Source: an uncultured Dorea sp. (lineage in GTDB: Bacteria > Bacillota > Clostridia > Lachnospirales > Lachnospiraceae). From it: 14,494 bases of DNA. The notes beneath the pieces are model-generated. The model worked only from the letters and a program-made list of their open reading frames with translations. It ran no database searches and had not been told where the DNA came from. The stretch spans positions 1 through 14,494 of the forward strand of contig CAJTZE010000063.1 of NCBI GenBank assembly GCA_910584265.1, given 5' to 3'. The position numbers were made by a program, and so were the translations under genes. Positions 7,558 to 14,311 of the stretch are shown piece after piece (the first letter of the stretch is position 1; the number at the start of each line of letters is the position of its first letter).

Positions 7558-8391
7558 ATGGAAAAGAAATTATCAAAAAAAGCGTTATTAAAATCCTTCC
7601 ATAATTGGTACTATGGACATTTGACCTGTTTCTCACAGGAGCATATGCAGACGTTTGGATATCTTTGCTCTATGCTTCCGCTTGTAGAGGAATTGTACGA
7701 CAATGAGGAAGACAAAGCGGCTGCGATGAATACATATACGGCCTTCTTTAATACAGAGCCCCAGCTTGGAACTGTGGTTGTTGGTATTACGGCAGGTCTT
7801 GAGGAAGCCCGGGCAAATGGGACAGAGGATGTTGACGAGGAGACGATCAACGGACTGCGTGCGGGTCTTATGGGACCGATTGCAGGTATCGGCGATTCAC
7901 TGGTAGTAGGAACGGTTATTCCGATTTTACTTGGTATTGCAATGGGTATGTCAACAGGCGGTTCTCCTCTTGGAGCAATCTTCTATATCATCGCATGGAA
8001 TCTGTTTGCATATTTTGGCATGAGATTTATGTACTTCAAAGGCTATGAGCTTGGCGGGAAGGCCGTGGATTTCCTGATCGGAACACAGGGCGAAGCATTG
8101 AGAGACGCTATTTCAACTCTTGGCGGTATTGTAATCGGCGCAGTATCAGCGACTTGGGTAAGCGTAACCACATCGCTGCAGCTATTGAACGAGGCAGGCG
8201 AGCCGTACCTGATCCTGCAGGAGAAGCTGGATTCCGTATTTCCGGGCCTTTTGACAGCGGTATTTATCATTATCTGCTGGTTTTTGATGGCAAAGAAGAA
8301 AATGACGCCGATCAAGGTAATGCTTGTACTGGTAGTCGTAGCATTTCTTGGAGTCCTGGTTGGATTCTTCAATCCGGGTCTGGCATATTAG
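7558..8391 (+). CDS. PTS mannose-family IID subunit
   Basis: Membrane subunit of 277 aa, the usual length for family IID. The N-terminal part carries FHNWYYGHLTCFSQEHMQTFG, a typical IID opening. The middle has LRAGLMGPIAGIGDSLVVG, the strongest signature, followed by several hydrophobic helices towards the C-terminus. It pairs with IIC to make the channel. The ATG at 7558 is preferred to a frame-compatible ATG at 7528 inside the IIC gene, because AGGAGG at 7543-7548 is correctly spaced and the product then begins MEKKLSKKALLK as in homologues. Confidence 0.93.
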   Translation: MEKKLSKKALLKSFHNWYYGHLTCFSQEHMQTFGYLCSMLPLVEELYDNEEDKAAAMNTYTAFFNTEPQLGTVVVGITAGLEEARANGTEDVDEETINGLRAGLMGPIAGIGDSLVVGTVIPILLGIAMGMSTGGSPLGAIFYIIAWNLFAYFGMRFMYFKGYELGGKAVDFLIGTQGEALRDAISTLGGIVIGAVSATWVSVTTSLQLLNEAGEPYLILQEKLDSVFPGLLTAVFIIICWFLMAKKKMTPIKVMLVLVVVAFLGVLVGFFNPGLAY

Positions 8392-8409
8392 AGAGAAGGA
8401 GATGACGTT

Positions 8410-8700
8410 ATGAATGCAGAAAAGAGAACATTTTTATCACAGGAAGCAAAAATGCAGAAGCAGGCGCTTCATAAAATTTCTATCTGGAGAAATGCCGCGG
8501 TGTCTGTTTCAACACTTGGGATCGCAATGCTCTATGCAGGAGCAGCTGGAGCAGACAAGAACCTCTTCTTATGCATTCCCGGCGTTACAATTATGGCAGC
8601 GGGACTGATCTGCGGGCTGGTTCTGAATCTTGGATTAAAGAATGGGAGAAGAAATGTTGAAAAAATAATAACTGTACTGGAAGGCGGGAAAGATGAATGA
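8410..8700 (+). CDS. Small two-helix membrane protein of the PTS operon, unknown function
   Basis: A 96-aa protein with no family I recognise. It has a charged, Gln/Lys-rich N-terminal stretch (1-28), two hydrophobic helices (about 29-47 and 52-76) joined by a short AADK-type turn, and a basic then acidic tail. The ATG follows AAGGAG at 8396-8401 with 8-base spacing, 18 bases after IID, and the stop overlaps the next start by 4 bases (ATGA at 8697-8700), so it is clearly expressed with the operon. It is not the known mannose-PTS accessory DUF956/ManO, which is longer and not built this way. It could be an accessory subunit or regulator of IIC/IID; this is inference from position only. Confidence 0.8.
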   Translation: MNAEKRTFLSQEAKMQKQALHKISIWRNAAVSVSTLGIAMLYAGAAGADKNLFLCIPGVTIMAAGLICGLVLNLGLKNGRRNVEKIITVLEGGKDE

Positions 8701-9509
8701 AGTACAAATTATTATGCATAGACATAGACGGCACACTTCTTGATGATGATAAGAAACTGCTTCCACAGGTAATAGACAGCCTGAAAAAAGAGACGGCAAA
8801 GGGAGTAAGGATTGCGTTGATTTCAGGGAGAATGCCGGCGGGAGTGGGGCTTATTGAGCAGGAGCTTGGCATTCAGTGCGTGAAAGCGTGCAATGCAGGA
8901 AGCTACATTCTGATGGGAGACAAATGCATCAGCAGCAGAACCCTGCAGCCTAAGACCATGAAAATTATCTACAATAAAATTGCAAAGAAGAACCATCTCC
9001 CTTTATGGGTTTTTCATGAAGAAAAATGGTTTGTAACAGATATTGACAAGCAAGTTAAGAAGGAAATTGAAATTATAAGATATGAGCCGGAGGTCATTGA
9101 TGCAGAAGCCGCGGCGTTAAGATGGGAAGCAGAAGGAATCGGCCCGAACAAGCTGCTGATTGCGGCAGAATCGGATAAAATTCCCCGCCTTTATGAAGAG
9201 ATAAGGGATCTGGGATTGTCAGACATTGACCAGGCAAGTTCTTCTGATATATTTATCGAAATCTTTCCAAGCGGAGTCGATAAGGGAGAGGCGCTCCATG
9301 AAATCTGTAGGAATTTAGAGATTGACCGAAATGAAGTAGTTGCTTTTGGCGATCATGAGCTTGATATTCCATTGATTGAAGCCGCAGGAATCGGAATTGC
9401 AATGGGAAATGCGATTCCAGAGCTGAAAGAAAAGGCTGATTTCGTAACAAAGACCAATAATGAAGCGGGGATCAGCTATGCGCTGGAGCACTATCTGACG
9501 GGAGAATAG
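8697..9509 (+). CDS. Cof-type HAD-superfamily hydrolase
   Basis: Predicted Mg-dependent sugar-phosphate phosphatase of the Cof/YidA class (HAD IIB), 270 aa, the normal length. Motif I is CIDIDGTLLDDD with nucleophile Asp9 and acid/base Asp11. Motif II is LISGRM. The motif III lysine is in GPNKLLIAAE. The EIFPSGVDKGEAL and VVAFGDHELDIPLIEAAG segments close the active site. In the last one the common GDxxND reads GDHELD, so the Asn is Leu while both Asp remain. It overlaps the small membrane protein gene by 4 bases. Within a PTS operon it would most simply dephosphorylate the imported sugar phosphate or a derivative; the substrate is unknown. Confidence 0.92.
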   Translation: MKYKLLCIDIDGTLLDDDKKLLPQVIDSLKKETAKGVRIALISGRMPAGVGLIEQELGIQCVKACNAGSYILMGDKCISSRTLQPKTMKIIYNKIAKKNHLPLWVFHEEKWFVTDIDKQVKKEIEIIRYEPEVIDAEAAALRWEAEGIGPNKLLIAAESDKIPRLYEEIRDLGLSDIDQASSSDIFIEIFPSGVDKGEALHEICRNLEIDRNEVVAFGDHELDIPLIEAAGIGIAMGNAIPELKEKADFVTKTNNEAGISYALEHYLTGE

Positions 9510-9513
9510 GTAA

Positions 9514-9771
9514 ATGGCAGGATTTAAATTGACAGTAAAAAATCCCTCGGGATTGGATGCCAGGCTGGCGGGGGCGCTGGTGAAAGAAGCGGCAAAATGT
9601 TCTGGCAGAGTGACGATCCGAAAAGAGGAAAAAGCAGGAGATGCGATGAGCATTTTTAATATCATGGCTCTTGGAGCTAAATGTAATGATGAAGTGGAAA
9701 TTTCCGTGGAAGGAGGAGATGATGCGGCAGAGGCGGCCATGCTGGAGGCTTTTGCGAAGGAAAATATTTAA
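9514..9771 (+). CDS. HPr-like phosphocarrier homologue lacking His15 (Crh-like)
   Basis: An 85-aa protein of exact HPr length and fold pattern. The active-site loop of HPr (GLHARPA) reads GLDARLA: the phosphate-accepting His15 is Asp15 (codon GAT) and Pro18 is Leu, while Arg17 is kept. The regulatory site is retained as Ser46 in AMSIFNIMALG, aligned with the KSIMGVMSLG region of HPr that HPr kinase modifies. It therefore should not relay phosphate to IIA but could still be phosphorylated on Ser46. This is the logic of Bacillus Crh, in which His15 is Gln and Ser46-P serves CcpA. It is the last gene of the PTS operon, 4 bases after the HAD gene, before a strong terminator. Alternatively Asp15 could mimic His-P permanently, or the protein could be a decaying paralogue; the otherwise intact sequence argues against decay. 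Confidence 0.85.
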   Translation: MAGFKLTVKNPSGLDARLAGALVKEAAKCSGRVTIRKEEKAGDAMSIFNIMALGAKCNDEVEISVEGGDDAAEAAMLEAFAKENI

Positions 9772-9798
9772 GGAAGCGATGATTTGACCAGCGCTTCC
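9772..9798. repeat. 27-base hairpin repeat, copy 1
   Basis: GGAAGCG at 9772-9778 pairs perfectly with CGCTTCC at 9792-9798 around a 13-base loop, starting directly after the HPr-like stop codon. It matches copy 2 at 9875-9901 in length and in 22 of 27 positions. Confidence 0.7.
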
Positions 9799-9799
9799 C

Positions 9800-9854
9800 A
9801 AATAAAATAAAGCTGTTGTATCAACCAGTCAGATACAACAGCTTTGTTTTATTT
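9800..9854. terminator. Strong bidirectional intrinsic terminator
   Basis: The arms at 9800-9822 and 9832-9854 pair over 23 bp with one T-G wobble around a 9-base loop. The GC-containing core (AAAGCTGTTGTATC) is flanked by A-rich sequence on the left and T-rich on the right, so it can end transcripts from both the PTS operon and the convergent flavoenzyme gene. Confidence 0.92.
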
Positions 9855-9874
9855 AGTGAGTGTAATTATTTTAG

Positions 9875-9901
9875 GGAAACGATGATTTAATCAGCGTTTT
9901 C
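9875..9901. repeat. 27-base hairpin repeat, copy 2
   Basis: GGAAACG at 9875-9881 pairs with CGTTTTC at 9895-9901 (one G-T) around a 13-base loop. The loop agrees with that of copy 1 at 11 of 13 positions. It directly abuts the stop codon of the minus-strand gene at 9902, so the terminator is framed by one copy on each side. Confidence 0.65.
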
Positions 9902-11902
9902 TTAGAGATACTCAAGTCTCTCTAATGCATTCAGCACCATATGGCGTCCTGCGTCGGTTCCGTCGATAATACGTCTTGCCCTTACGGCATCTCCGATATT
10001 TAAGATTTCAACATCTTCATCCTCGAAGCCGTTTACGATGTCTTCCCAGAGTGGAGCATAAGCTCTCATGCCCAGGCATACGAATCCGTAGTCGAATGGA
10101 AGCTCTTCTTCGGTATCGCCGTATTTTACCTCGAAGGAATGAGCGTTTACCTTCTGAAGTGCGGTGTTTGTCATCTGGCGCACATTGTGCTTCTCCATGC
10201 ATTCCTTCATGCTTGCGGTAGAGGAAGCGTCAAGGCCGCGTCCGATCATCGGCATCATCTCAATGATGGTGGTCTCAGCTCCGCGGGGTGCGAAGAATTC
10301 TACTACGTCAAGGCCTACAGCGCCGCCACCGATTACAACAACCTTCTTGCCGGTCATGTCTTCCGGATAGTTGTCCAGATTGTCTATCATATCCTTGATC
10401 GAGTAAACAGCAGCGCCTTCCTTACCCAGATTGTCGTGGAGACCGTTGATCGGAGGCAGGAGCGGTACGGAACCGGTTGCGTTGACAACAAGCTGCGGGT
10501 CGTAGGATTTAATCATGTCTACGGTTACGTCTACGCCTGTCTTAATGGTCAGGTTGTCAAGCTTAGAAGCGCGGTGCTTTAAGTAGTTCGGGAAATCCGC
10601 AAGTCTCTTCTTTGCAGGGATCTTGGAGATTTCTACGGAAAGTCCGCCTACATGATCCTCCTTCTCCAGAAGGGTTACGTTACAGCCAACCTCAGCGGCT
10701 GTACATGCGGCCTCCAGTCCGGCAGTACCGGCGCCGACTACAACTACATTACACGGCTTCTGAACCTTTGACTTCTTATATTCTTCGTTATTAATAATAT
10801 CCGGATTGATGGTACAGCGCAGAGGCTTGTTTCCTCCGATACGGTTGCCTACGCAGCCTACGTTACAAGAGATACACTTGCGGATGTCTGCCACGTCGCC
10901 GTATTTTGCCTTGTTGCACCAGTTGGGATCAGCGATCAGGCCGCGTCCCATACCGATAATGTCAGCGTCGCCTCTTGCAAGGATATCGTCAGCAATCTTA
11001 GGATCACGGATATTGCCGATCGCGATGGTAGGCTTGTTAAATTTGCCGCGCACAGCCTTTGCCATGTAAGAACGCCAGCCGTCTTCCAGATAGTTTGCAT
11101 CGATCTGGTACTGGATGGTCGGATTCAAAGCGGAAGAGGTGTCAAAGATATCCACTTCATCATTCAAATACTCCAGATATTCCAGACAGTCCTCTACATG
11201 GTTGCCGCCCTCTACCAGCTCGTCTACGCTGAGGCGGAGGGAAATCGGAACCATAGGTCCTACAGCCTTGCGGACCTCATCGATGACCATACGGCAGAAG
11301 CGGGAACGGTTCTCGGCAGATCCGCCGAATTCATCGGTTCTGTCATTCATGGTCGGGGAAAGGAACTGGCTGATCAGGTAAGAATGCCCTGCGTGGATTT
11401 CTACCATGTCAAAGCCTGCATTTACTGCACGTCTTGCGGCCGCGCCGTAATCTTTGGCAATGCTTTCTAATTCTTCTTTTGATAACGGACGAGGCGCTTC
11501 TCCGCCTGGCTTGGATGGAAGCGTAGAGGCGGATACAGGCTGCATGCCGATTCTTGAAGACATAGCAGATGCACCGGCATGGTTGATCTGAACACCGATC
11601 ATTGCGCCGTGCCTGTGACAGGCCTCAGTCAGATTCCAGAGCCTTGGGATATAGCAGTCCTGGTCAATACGAAGCTGTGTAGTACCGTTAGAACCTTCCG
11701 GGTATTTTACACAGACATTCTCTACAATGATTAAACCTGTGCCGCCCCGCGCTCTCTGCTCATAATACTTGATATGCTCGTCGCTTAACTCGCCTGTGTG
11801 GCCTGCTAAGTCGCTTCCCATCGGCATCATGGCAACACGGTTCGGCATTACCATTCCTCTGACTTTCAGGGGGCTGAAAATGTGTTTGAAATTGTTTTTC
11901 AT
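9902..11902 (-). CDS. FMN/4Fe-4S/FAD ene-reductase of the dienoyl-CoA reductase/BaiCD-BaiH family
   Basis: Large cytoplasmic flavoenzyme of 666 aa, similar in length to BaiH (661) and BaiCD (639). The N-terminal Old-yellow-enzyme barrel (about 1-340) opens with HIFSPLKVRGMVMPNRV and has HAGHSYLISQFLSP, with the likely proton donor Tyr175 and a Ser where many relatives have Gly (HGYL). GMGRGLIADPNW closes the FMN site. Cys343, Cys346, Cys350 and Cys363 form the 4Fe-4S motif. The C-terminal part binds FAD and NAD(P)H, with GAGTAG at 390-395 and GGGAVG at 525-530. It reduces an activated C=C bond; candidates are enoates, dienoyl-CoA, or 3-oxo-delta4 bile acids and steroids. No other bai gene is nearby, so bile-acid work is only a possibility. 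It is monocistronic, with ACGGAGG before the ATG and its own promoter. Confidence 0.92.
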   Translation of the reverse strand: MKNNFKHIFSPLKVRGMVMPNRVAMMPMGSDLAGHTGELSDEHIKYYEQRARGGTGLIIVENVCVKYPEGSNGTTQLRIDQDCYIPRLWNLTEACHRHGAMIGVQINHAGASAMSSRIGMQPVSASTLPSKPGGEAPRPLSKEELESIAKDYGAAARRAVNAGFDMVEIHAGHSYLISQFLSPTMNDRTDEFGGSAENRSRFCRMVIDEVRKAVGPMVPISLRLSVDELVEGGNHVEDCLEYLEYLNDEVDIFDTSSALNPTIQYQIDANYLEDGWRSYMAKAVRGKFNKPTIAIGNIRDPKIADDILARGDADIIGMGRGLIADPNWCNKAKYGDVADIRKCISCNVGCVGNRIGGNKPLRCTINPDIINNEEYKKSKVQKPCNVVVVGAGTAGLEAACTAAEVGCNVTLLEKEDHVGGLSVEISKIPAKKRLADFPNYLKHRASKLDNLTIKTGVDVTVDMIKSYDPQLVVNATGSVPLLPPINGLHDNLGKEGAAVYSIKDMIDNLDNYPEDMTGKKVVVIGGGAVGLDVVEFFAPRGAETTIIEMMPMIGRGLDASSTASMKECMEKHNVRQMTNTALQKVNAHSFEVKYGDTEEELPFDYGFVCLGMRAYAPLWEDIVNGFEDEDVEILNIGDAVRARRIIDGTDAGRHMVLNALERLEYL

Positions 11903-11938
11903 TTCTTTGACCTCCGTTTACTTTTTCATTAAAACAAA

Positions 11939-11967
11939 ATTATAAAAATATTATAAGATATTGTTAA
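11939..11967 (-). promoter_or_regulatory. Sigma-A promoter of the flavoenzyme gene
   Basis: On the minus strand, TTAACA (11967-11962) and a perfect TATAAT (11944-11939) are 17 bases apart. Transcription would begin about 30 bases before the ATG at 11902, leaving a short leader that holds the ribosome site. A second TATAAT lies between the two boxes but lacks a -35 at the right distance. Confidence 0.8.
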
Positions 11968-12000
11968 AGATAAATCAAATACATGTTTTTGTGAAAGTCA

Positions 12001-12069
12001 ATAGAAAATGTCTATGAATCCATGGATGGTTGGTGATAATAACGATAAATCGGCCGTTATCATTCCAAC
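12001..12069. promoter_or_regulatory. Cluster of three dyads between divergent promoters, candidate operators
   Basis: Three inverted repeats lie in 69 bases: ATAGA/TCTAT (12001-12005 with 12011-12015), the perfect palindrome ATCCATGGAT (12018-12027), and a longer imperfect dyad with arms 12029-12044 and 12055-12069 (GTTGG/CCAAC outside, ATAACG/CGTTAT inside). They begin about 35 bases upstream of the -35 box of the flavoenzyme gene, a usual place for an activator or repressor. No regulator gene is adjacent. Confidence 0.35.
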
Positions 12070-12153
12070 AGAAGTTTCGGGTTTTGTGTAATTTGTATAT
12101 AGTCCGGTCTTGCTGCATCTATGGGGAACGGATGTATGGATTCTGAAAATGTC

Positions 12154-12182
12154 TTGCGGTTTACAGAAAATATTGCTATAAT
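12154..12182 (+). promoter_or_regulatory. Promoter of the shikimate kinase/yqeG genes
   Basis: TTGCGG at 12154-12159 and a perfect TATAAT at 12177-12182 are separated by 17 bases, and the -10 is extended (TGCTATAAT). The transcript would start near 12190, about 60 bases before the chosen start codon. This excludes the upstream in-frame ATG at 12121. Confidence 0.75.
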
Positions 12183-12252
12183 ATCAAGGTTAAATTGTAG
12201 AGCGGACTCTTTGCGGAAGATATGCCCGGATAAGGAAAGGAGAGAGAAAGAT

Positions 12253-13044
12253 ATGATGAACGATTTGGAATTATACAGAGAACAGCTTGCGCTGTGTGAT
12301 GATAAGATTATTGATGCATTGGTTGAGCGGAATGCGATTATTGAGAAAATCATGGGTTATAAAGAAAAATATGGGATGCCCATCATACAGCCGAAACAGG
12401 AGGAAAAGCAGAAGGAGCAGCTGAGGGCTAAGCTTGGAGATAACAAATACAGAGAAGAAATTTATGATGTATTCCGCCGTATAAGGCGCAACAGCAAGAA
12501 GATCCAGGCAAGGAAGCTCTTCGATTATAATATTGTTTTGATTGGATTTATGGGAGCGGGCAAGACAACGATTTCCGACTATCTGAGCGTAGCATTTGCC
12601 ATGGATATTGTTGAGATGGATCAGGTGATCGCTGAGCGGGAGGAGATGAGCATCCCGGATATCTTTGCTACATACGGCGAAGAGTATTTCCGCAATCTTG
12701 AGACAGAGCTTCTGATCGAGATGCAGAACCAGAAGAATACAGTTATTTCCTGTGGAGGCGGTGTCGCTATGCGGGAGCGCAATGTGGCGGAGATGAAGAA
12801 GAACGGCAAGGTAATCCTTCTCACGGCCAGCCCGGAGACAATCTATGAACGTGTAAAGGACAGCAACGACCGTCCGGTTCTGAACGGGCGCAAGAATGTA
12901 AAGGGGATTTCCGAGCTGATGGAACAGCGCCGGGAGAAATACGAGGCGGCGGCTGATATTGTAGTCAACACAGACGGCAAGACGGTGCTTCAGGTCTGCG
13001 AGGATCTGGTGCAGCAGCTGATCGATGCAGAAGCGGAAGGGTAA
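12253..13044 (+). CDS. Chorismate mutase-shikimate kinase fusion
   Basis: Bifunctional aromatic amino acid enzyme of 263 aa. Residues about 1-85 form an AroQ-type chorismate mutase helix bundle (DLELYREQLALCDDKIIDAL, then GYKEKYGMPI and a conserved-looking basic C-terminal helix). Residues about 93-258 are a shikimate kinase: P-loop GFMGAGKTT at 98-106, EMDQVI for the substrate-binding Asp pair (the first Asp is Glu), the FRNLETE segment, CGGGVAMR, and RPVL in the lid. The mutase makes prephenate from chorismate, the kinase phosphorylates shikimate two steps before chorismate. The ATG at 12253 follows AAAGGAG at 12236-12242; the next codon is also ATG. The open frame continues upstream to 12121, but that part precedes the transcription start. 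It is followed 3 bases later by the YqeG-type gene. Confidence 0.9.
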   Translation: MMNDLELYREQLALCDDKIIDALVERNAIIEKIMGYKEKYGMPIIQPKQEEKQKEQLRAKLGDNKYREEIYDVFRRIRRNSKKIQARKLFDYNIVLIGFMGAGKTTISDYLSVAFAMDIVEMDQVIAEREEMSIPDIFATYGEEYFRNLETELLIEMQNQKNTVISCGGGVAMRERNVAEMKKNGKVILLTASPETIYERVKDSNDRPVLNGRKNVKGISELMEQRREKYEAAADIVVNTDGKTVLQVCEDLVQQLIDAEAEG

Positions 13045-13047
13045 GCC

Positions 13048-13581
13048 ATGTTTGACATGTTTTTTCCAGACCGCTATGCGGTCTCTGCGTATGTTATCGA
13101 TTTTGAGAAACTGTATGAAAGGGGATACCGGGGAGTCATTTTTGATATTGATAATACTCTGGTGCCTCACGGCGCGCCTGCAGATGAGCGGGCGGTCCGG
13201 CTGTTTAAACGTCTGAAGGAGATTGGATTTGCCTGCTGTTTGATTTCCAATAATCAGGAGCCGAGAGTTAAGATGTTTAATGAGAAGATACAGACGGATT
13301 ATGTATATAATGCTCATAAGCCATCCACGAAAAATTACCGGAAGGCAATGGAGATCATGGGGACGGATATGGATACGACGGTATTTGTGGGAGATCAGCT
13401 CTTTACCGACGTGTGGGGAGCTAAAAGGAGCGGCATCGCCAGTATTCTGGTGAAGCCGATCCATCCGAAGGAAGAGATCCAGATTGTGCTTAAGAGATAT
13501 CTGGAGAGGATCGTTTTGTTTTTTTATAAGAGAAGCCTGAGGATGGAAAAAAAGGTTGAAAAAAGGCATCATCTATTATAG
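13048..13581 (+). CDS. YqeG-family HAD IIIA-type phosphatase
   Basis: Predicted phosphatase of 177 aa, the usual length of the YqeG family. It begins MFDMFFPDRYAVSAYVIDFE, then motif I FDIDNTLVPHGAP with Asp33 and Asp35, LISNNQEPRV as motif II, the KPSTKNYRKAM lysine region, and FVGDQLFTDVWGAKRSG as the last acidic motif. The C-terminus is basic and lysine-rich. Bacterial substrates of the family are not settled; the mitochondrial relative PTPMT1/Gep4 type acts on phosphatidylglycerophosphate. It is cotranscribed with the shikimate kinase fusion (3-base gap). The last codons run into an AT-rich stretch with no terminator, so read-through into the EF-P gene is possible. Confidence 0.9.
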   Translation: MFDMFFPDRYAVSAYVIDFEKLYERGYRGVIFDIDNTLVPHGAPADERAVRLFKRLKEIGFACCLISNNQEPRVKMFNEKIQTDYVYNAHKPSTKNYRKAMEIMGTDMDTTVFVGDQLFTDVWGAKRSGIASILVKPIHPKEEIQIVLKRYLERIVLFFYKRSLRMEKKVEKRHHLL

Positions 13582-13650
13582 AATGGTAACAGATTAGATT
13601 GAACAGTAATCTTGTAAGCGCAGGGGGCGCAGTTTAAGGAGGATAATGTA

Positions 13651-14217
13651 ATGGCAAAAGTTTCAGCAGGAGATATCCGTAACGGGATCACAATCGAAGT
13701 TGACGGCAAGGTATGCCAGGTAATTGATTTCATGCATGTAAAGCCGGGCAAGGGTGCCGCTTTCGTACGTGTGAAGATGAAGAATATCATTAACGGCGGC
13801 GTAGTAGAGACAACCTTCCGTCCTACAGAGACCTTTGAGCAGGCACACATCGAGCGGAAGAAGATGCAGTATCTGTACAATGACGGAGAGTTTTATAACT
13901 ACATGGATAACGAGACCTTTGAGCAGATTATGATCAGCGTATCTGAGGCTTCCGATGCAATGAAGTTTGTGAAGGAGAATGAGGAAGTCAGCGTAAGCTT
14001 TTATCAGGGCAATGCGTTTGCAATCGAGCCGCCGATCACGGTAGAGCTTGTGATCACAGAGTCAGAGCCGGGCGTGAAGGGCAACACGGCTACCGGGGCT
14101 ACGAAGCCGGCGATCGTTGAGACGGGAGCGCAGGTTATGGTGCCGCTGTTTGTTGACCAGGGTGAAAAGATTAAGATCGATACCCGTACCGGCGAATATC
14201 TGTCACGCGCGAATTAA
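13651..14217 (+). CDS. efp: Elongation factor P
   Basis: Ribosome-binding translation factor of 188 aa (usual about 185) that rescues stalling at consecutive prolines. Three beta-barrel domains follow the standard order: KOW-like N-terminus (MAKVSAGDIRNGITIEVDGK), the middle domain, and the OB-fold ending GEKIKIDTRTGEYLSRAN. The loop HVKPGKGAAF carries Lys34, the position modified in bacteria. Chemistry would be that of the Firmicutes (5-aminopentanol type) if the loop, which matches Bacillus, is a guide; no modification gene is in the window. AAGGAGG at 13636-13642 is an ideal ribosome site. The 69-base gap after the yqeG gene may hold its own promoter, but I see no clear boxes. Confidence 0.98.
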   Translation: MAKVSAGDIRNGITIEVDGKVCQVIDFMHVKPGKGAAFVRVKMKNIINGGVVETTFRPTETFEQAHIERKKMQYLYNDGEFYNYMDNETFEQIMISVSEASDAMKFVKENEEVSVSFYQGNAFAIEPPITVELVITESEPGVKGNTATGATKPAIVETGAQVMVPLFVDQGEKIKIDTRTGEYLSRAN

Positions 14218-14278
14218 ACAGCCGCTGTTCCCGGCTGCGGAAAGCGGATGTGCGGCATGTAAACTAAATGTGTTTTTA

Positions 14279-14311
14279 AAAAAAGCCTTGCAATTTCTGC
14301 AGGGCTTTTTT
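14279..14311 (+). terminator. Intrinsic terminator after efp
   Basis: The arms at 14279-14292 (AAAAAAGCCTTGCA) and 14298-14311 (TGCAGGGCTTTTTT) pair over 14 bp with one T-G around a 5-base loop and end in six T. It lies 61 bases after the EF-P stop. Confidence 0.9.

Noticed and set aside
9902..11902. Bile-acid-inducible (bai) operon
   Set aside because: Only one enzyme of this type is present, transcribed alone; neighbours are a PTS operon and shikimate genes, with no other bai gene.
12121..12252. Upstream ATG extending the chorismate mutase-shikimate kinase frame by 44 codons
   Set aside because: The -10 box of the promoter (12177-12182) lies inside the extension, the extra residues do not resemble the mutase family, and a proper ribosome site precedes 12253.
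12271..13572. 433-codon open frame on the minus strand
   Set aside because: It lies exactly antisense to the shikimate kinase fusion and the YqeG-type gene, both of which have clear catalytic motifs. Its product shows no domain and there is no ribosome site, so it is a shadow of codon bias.
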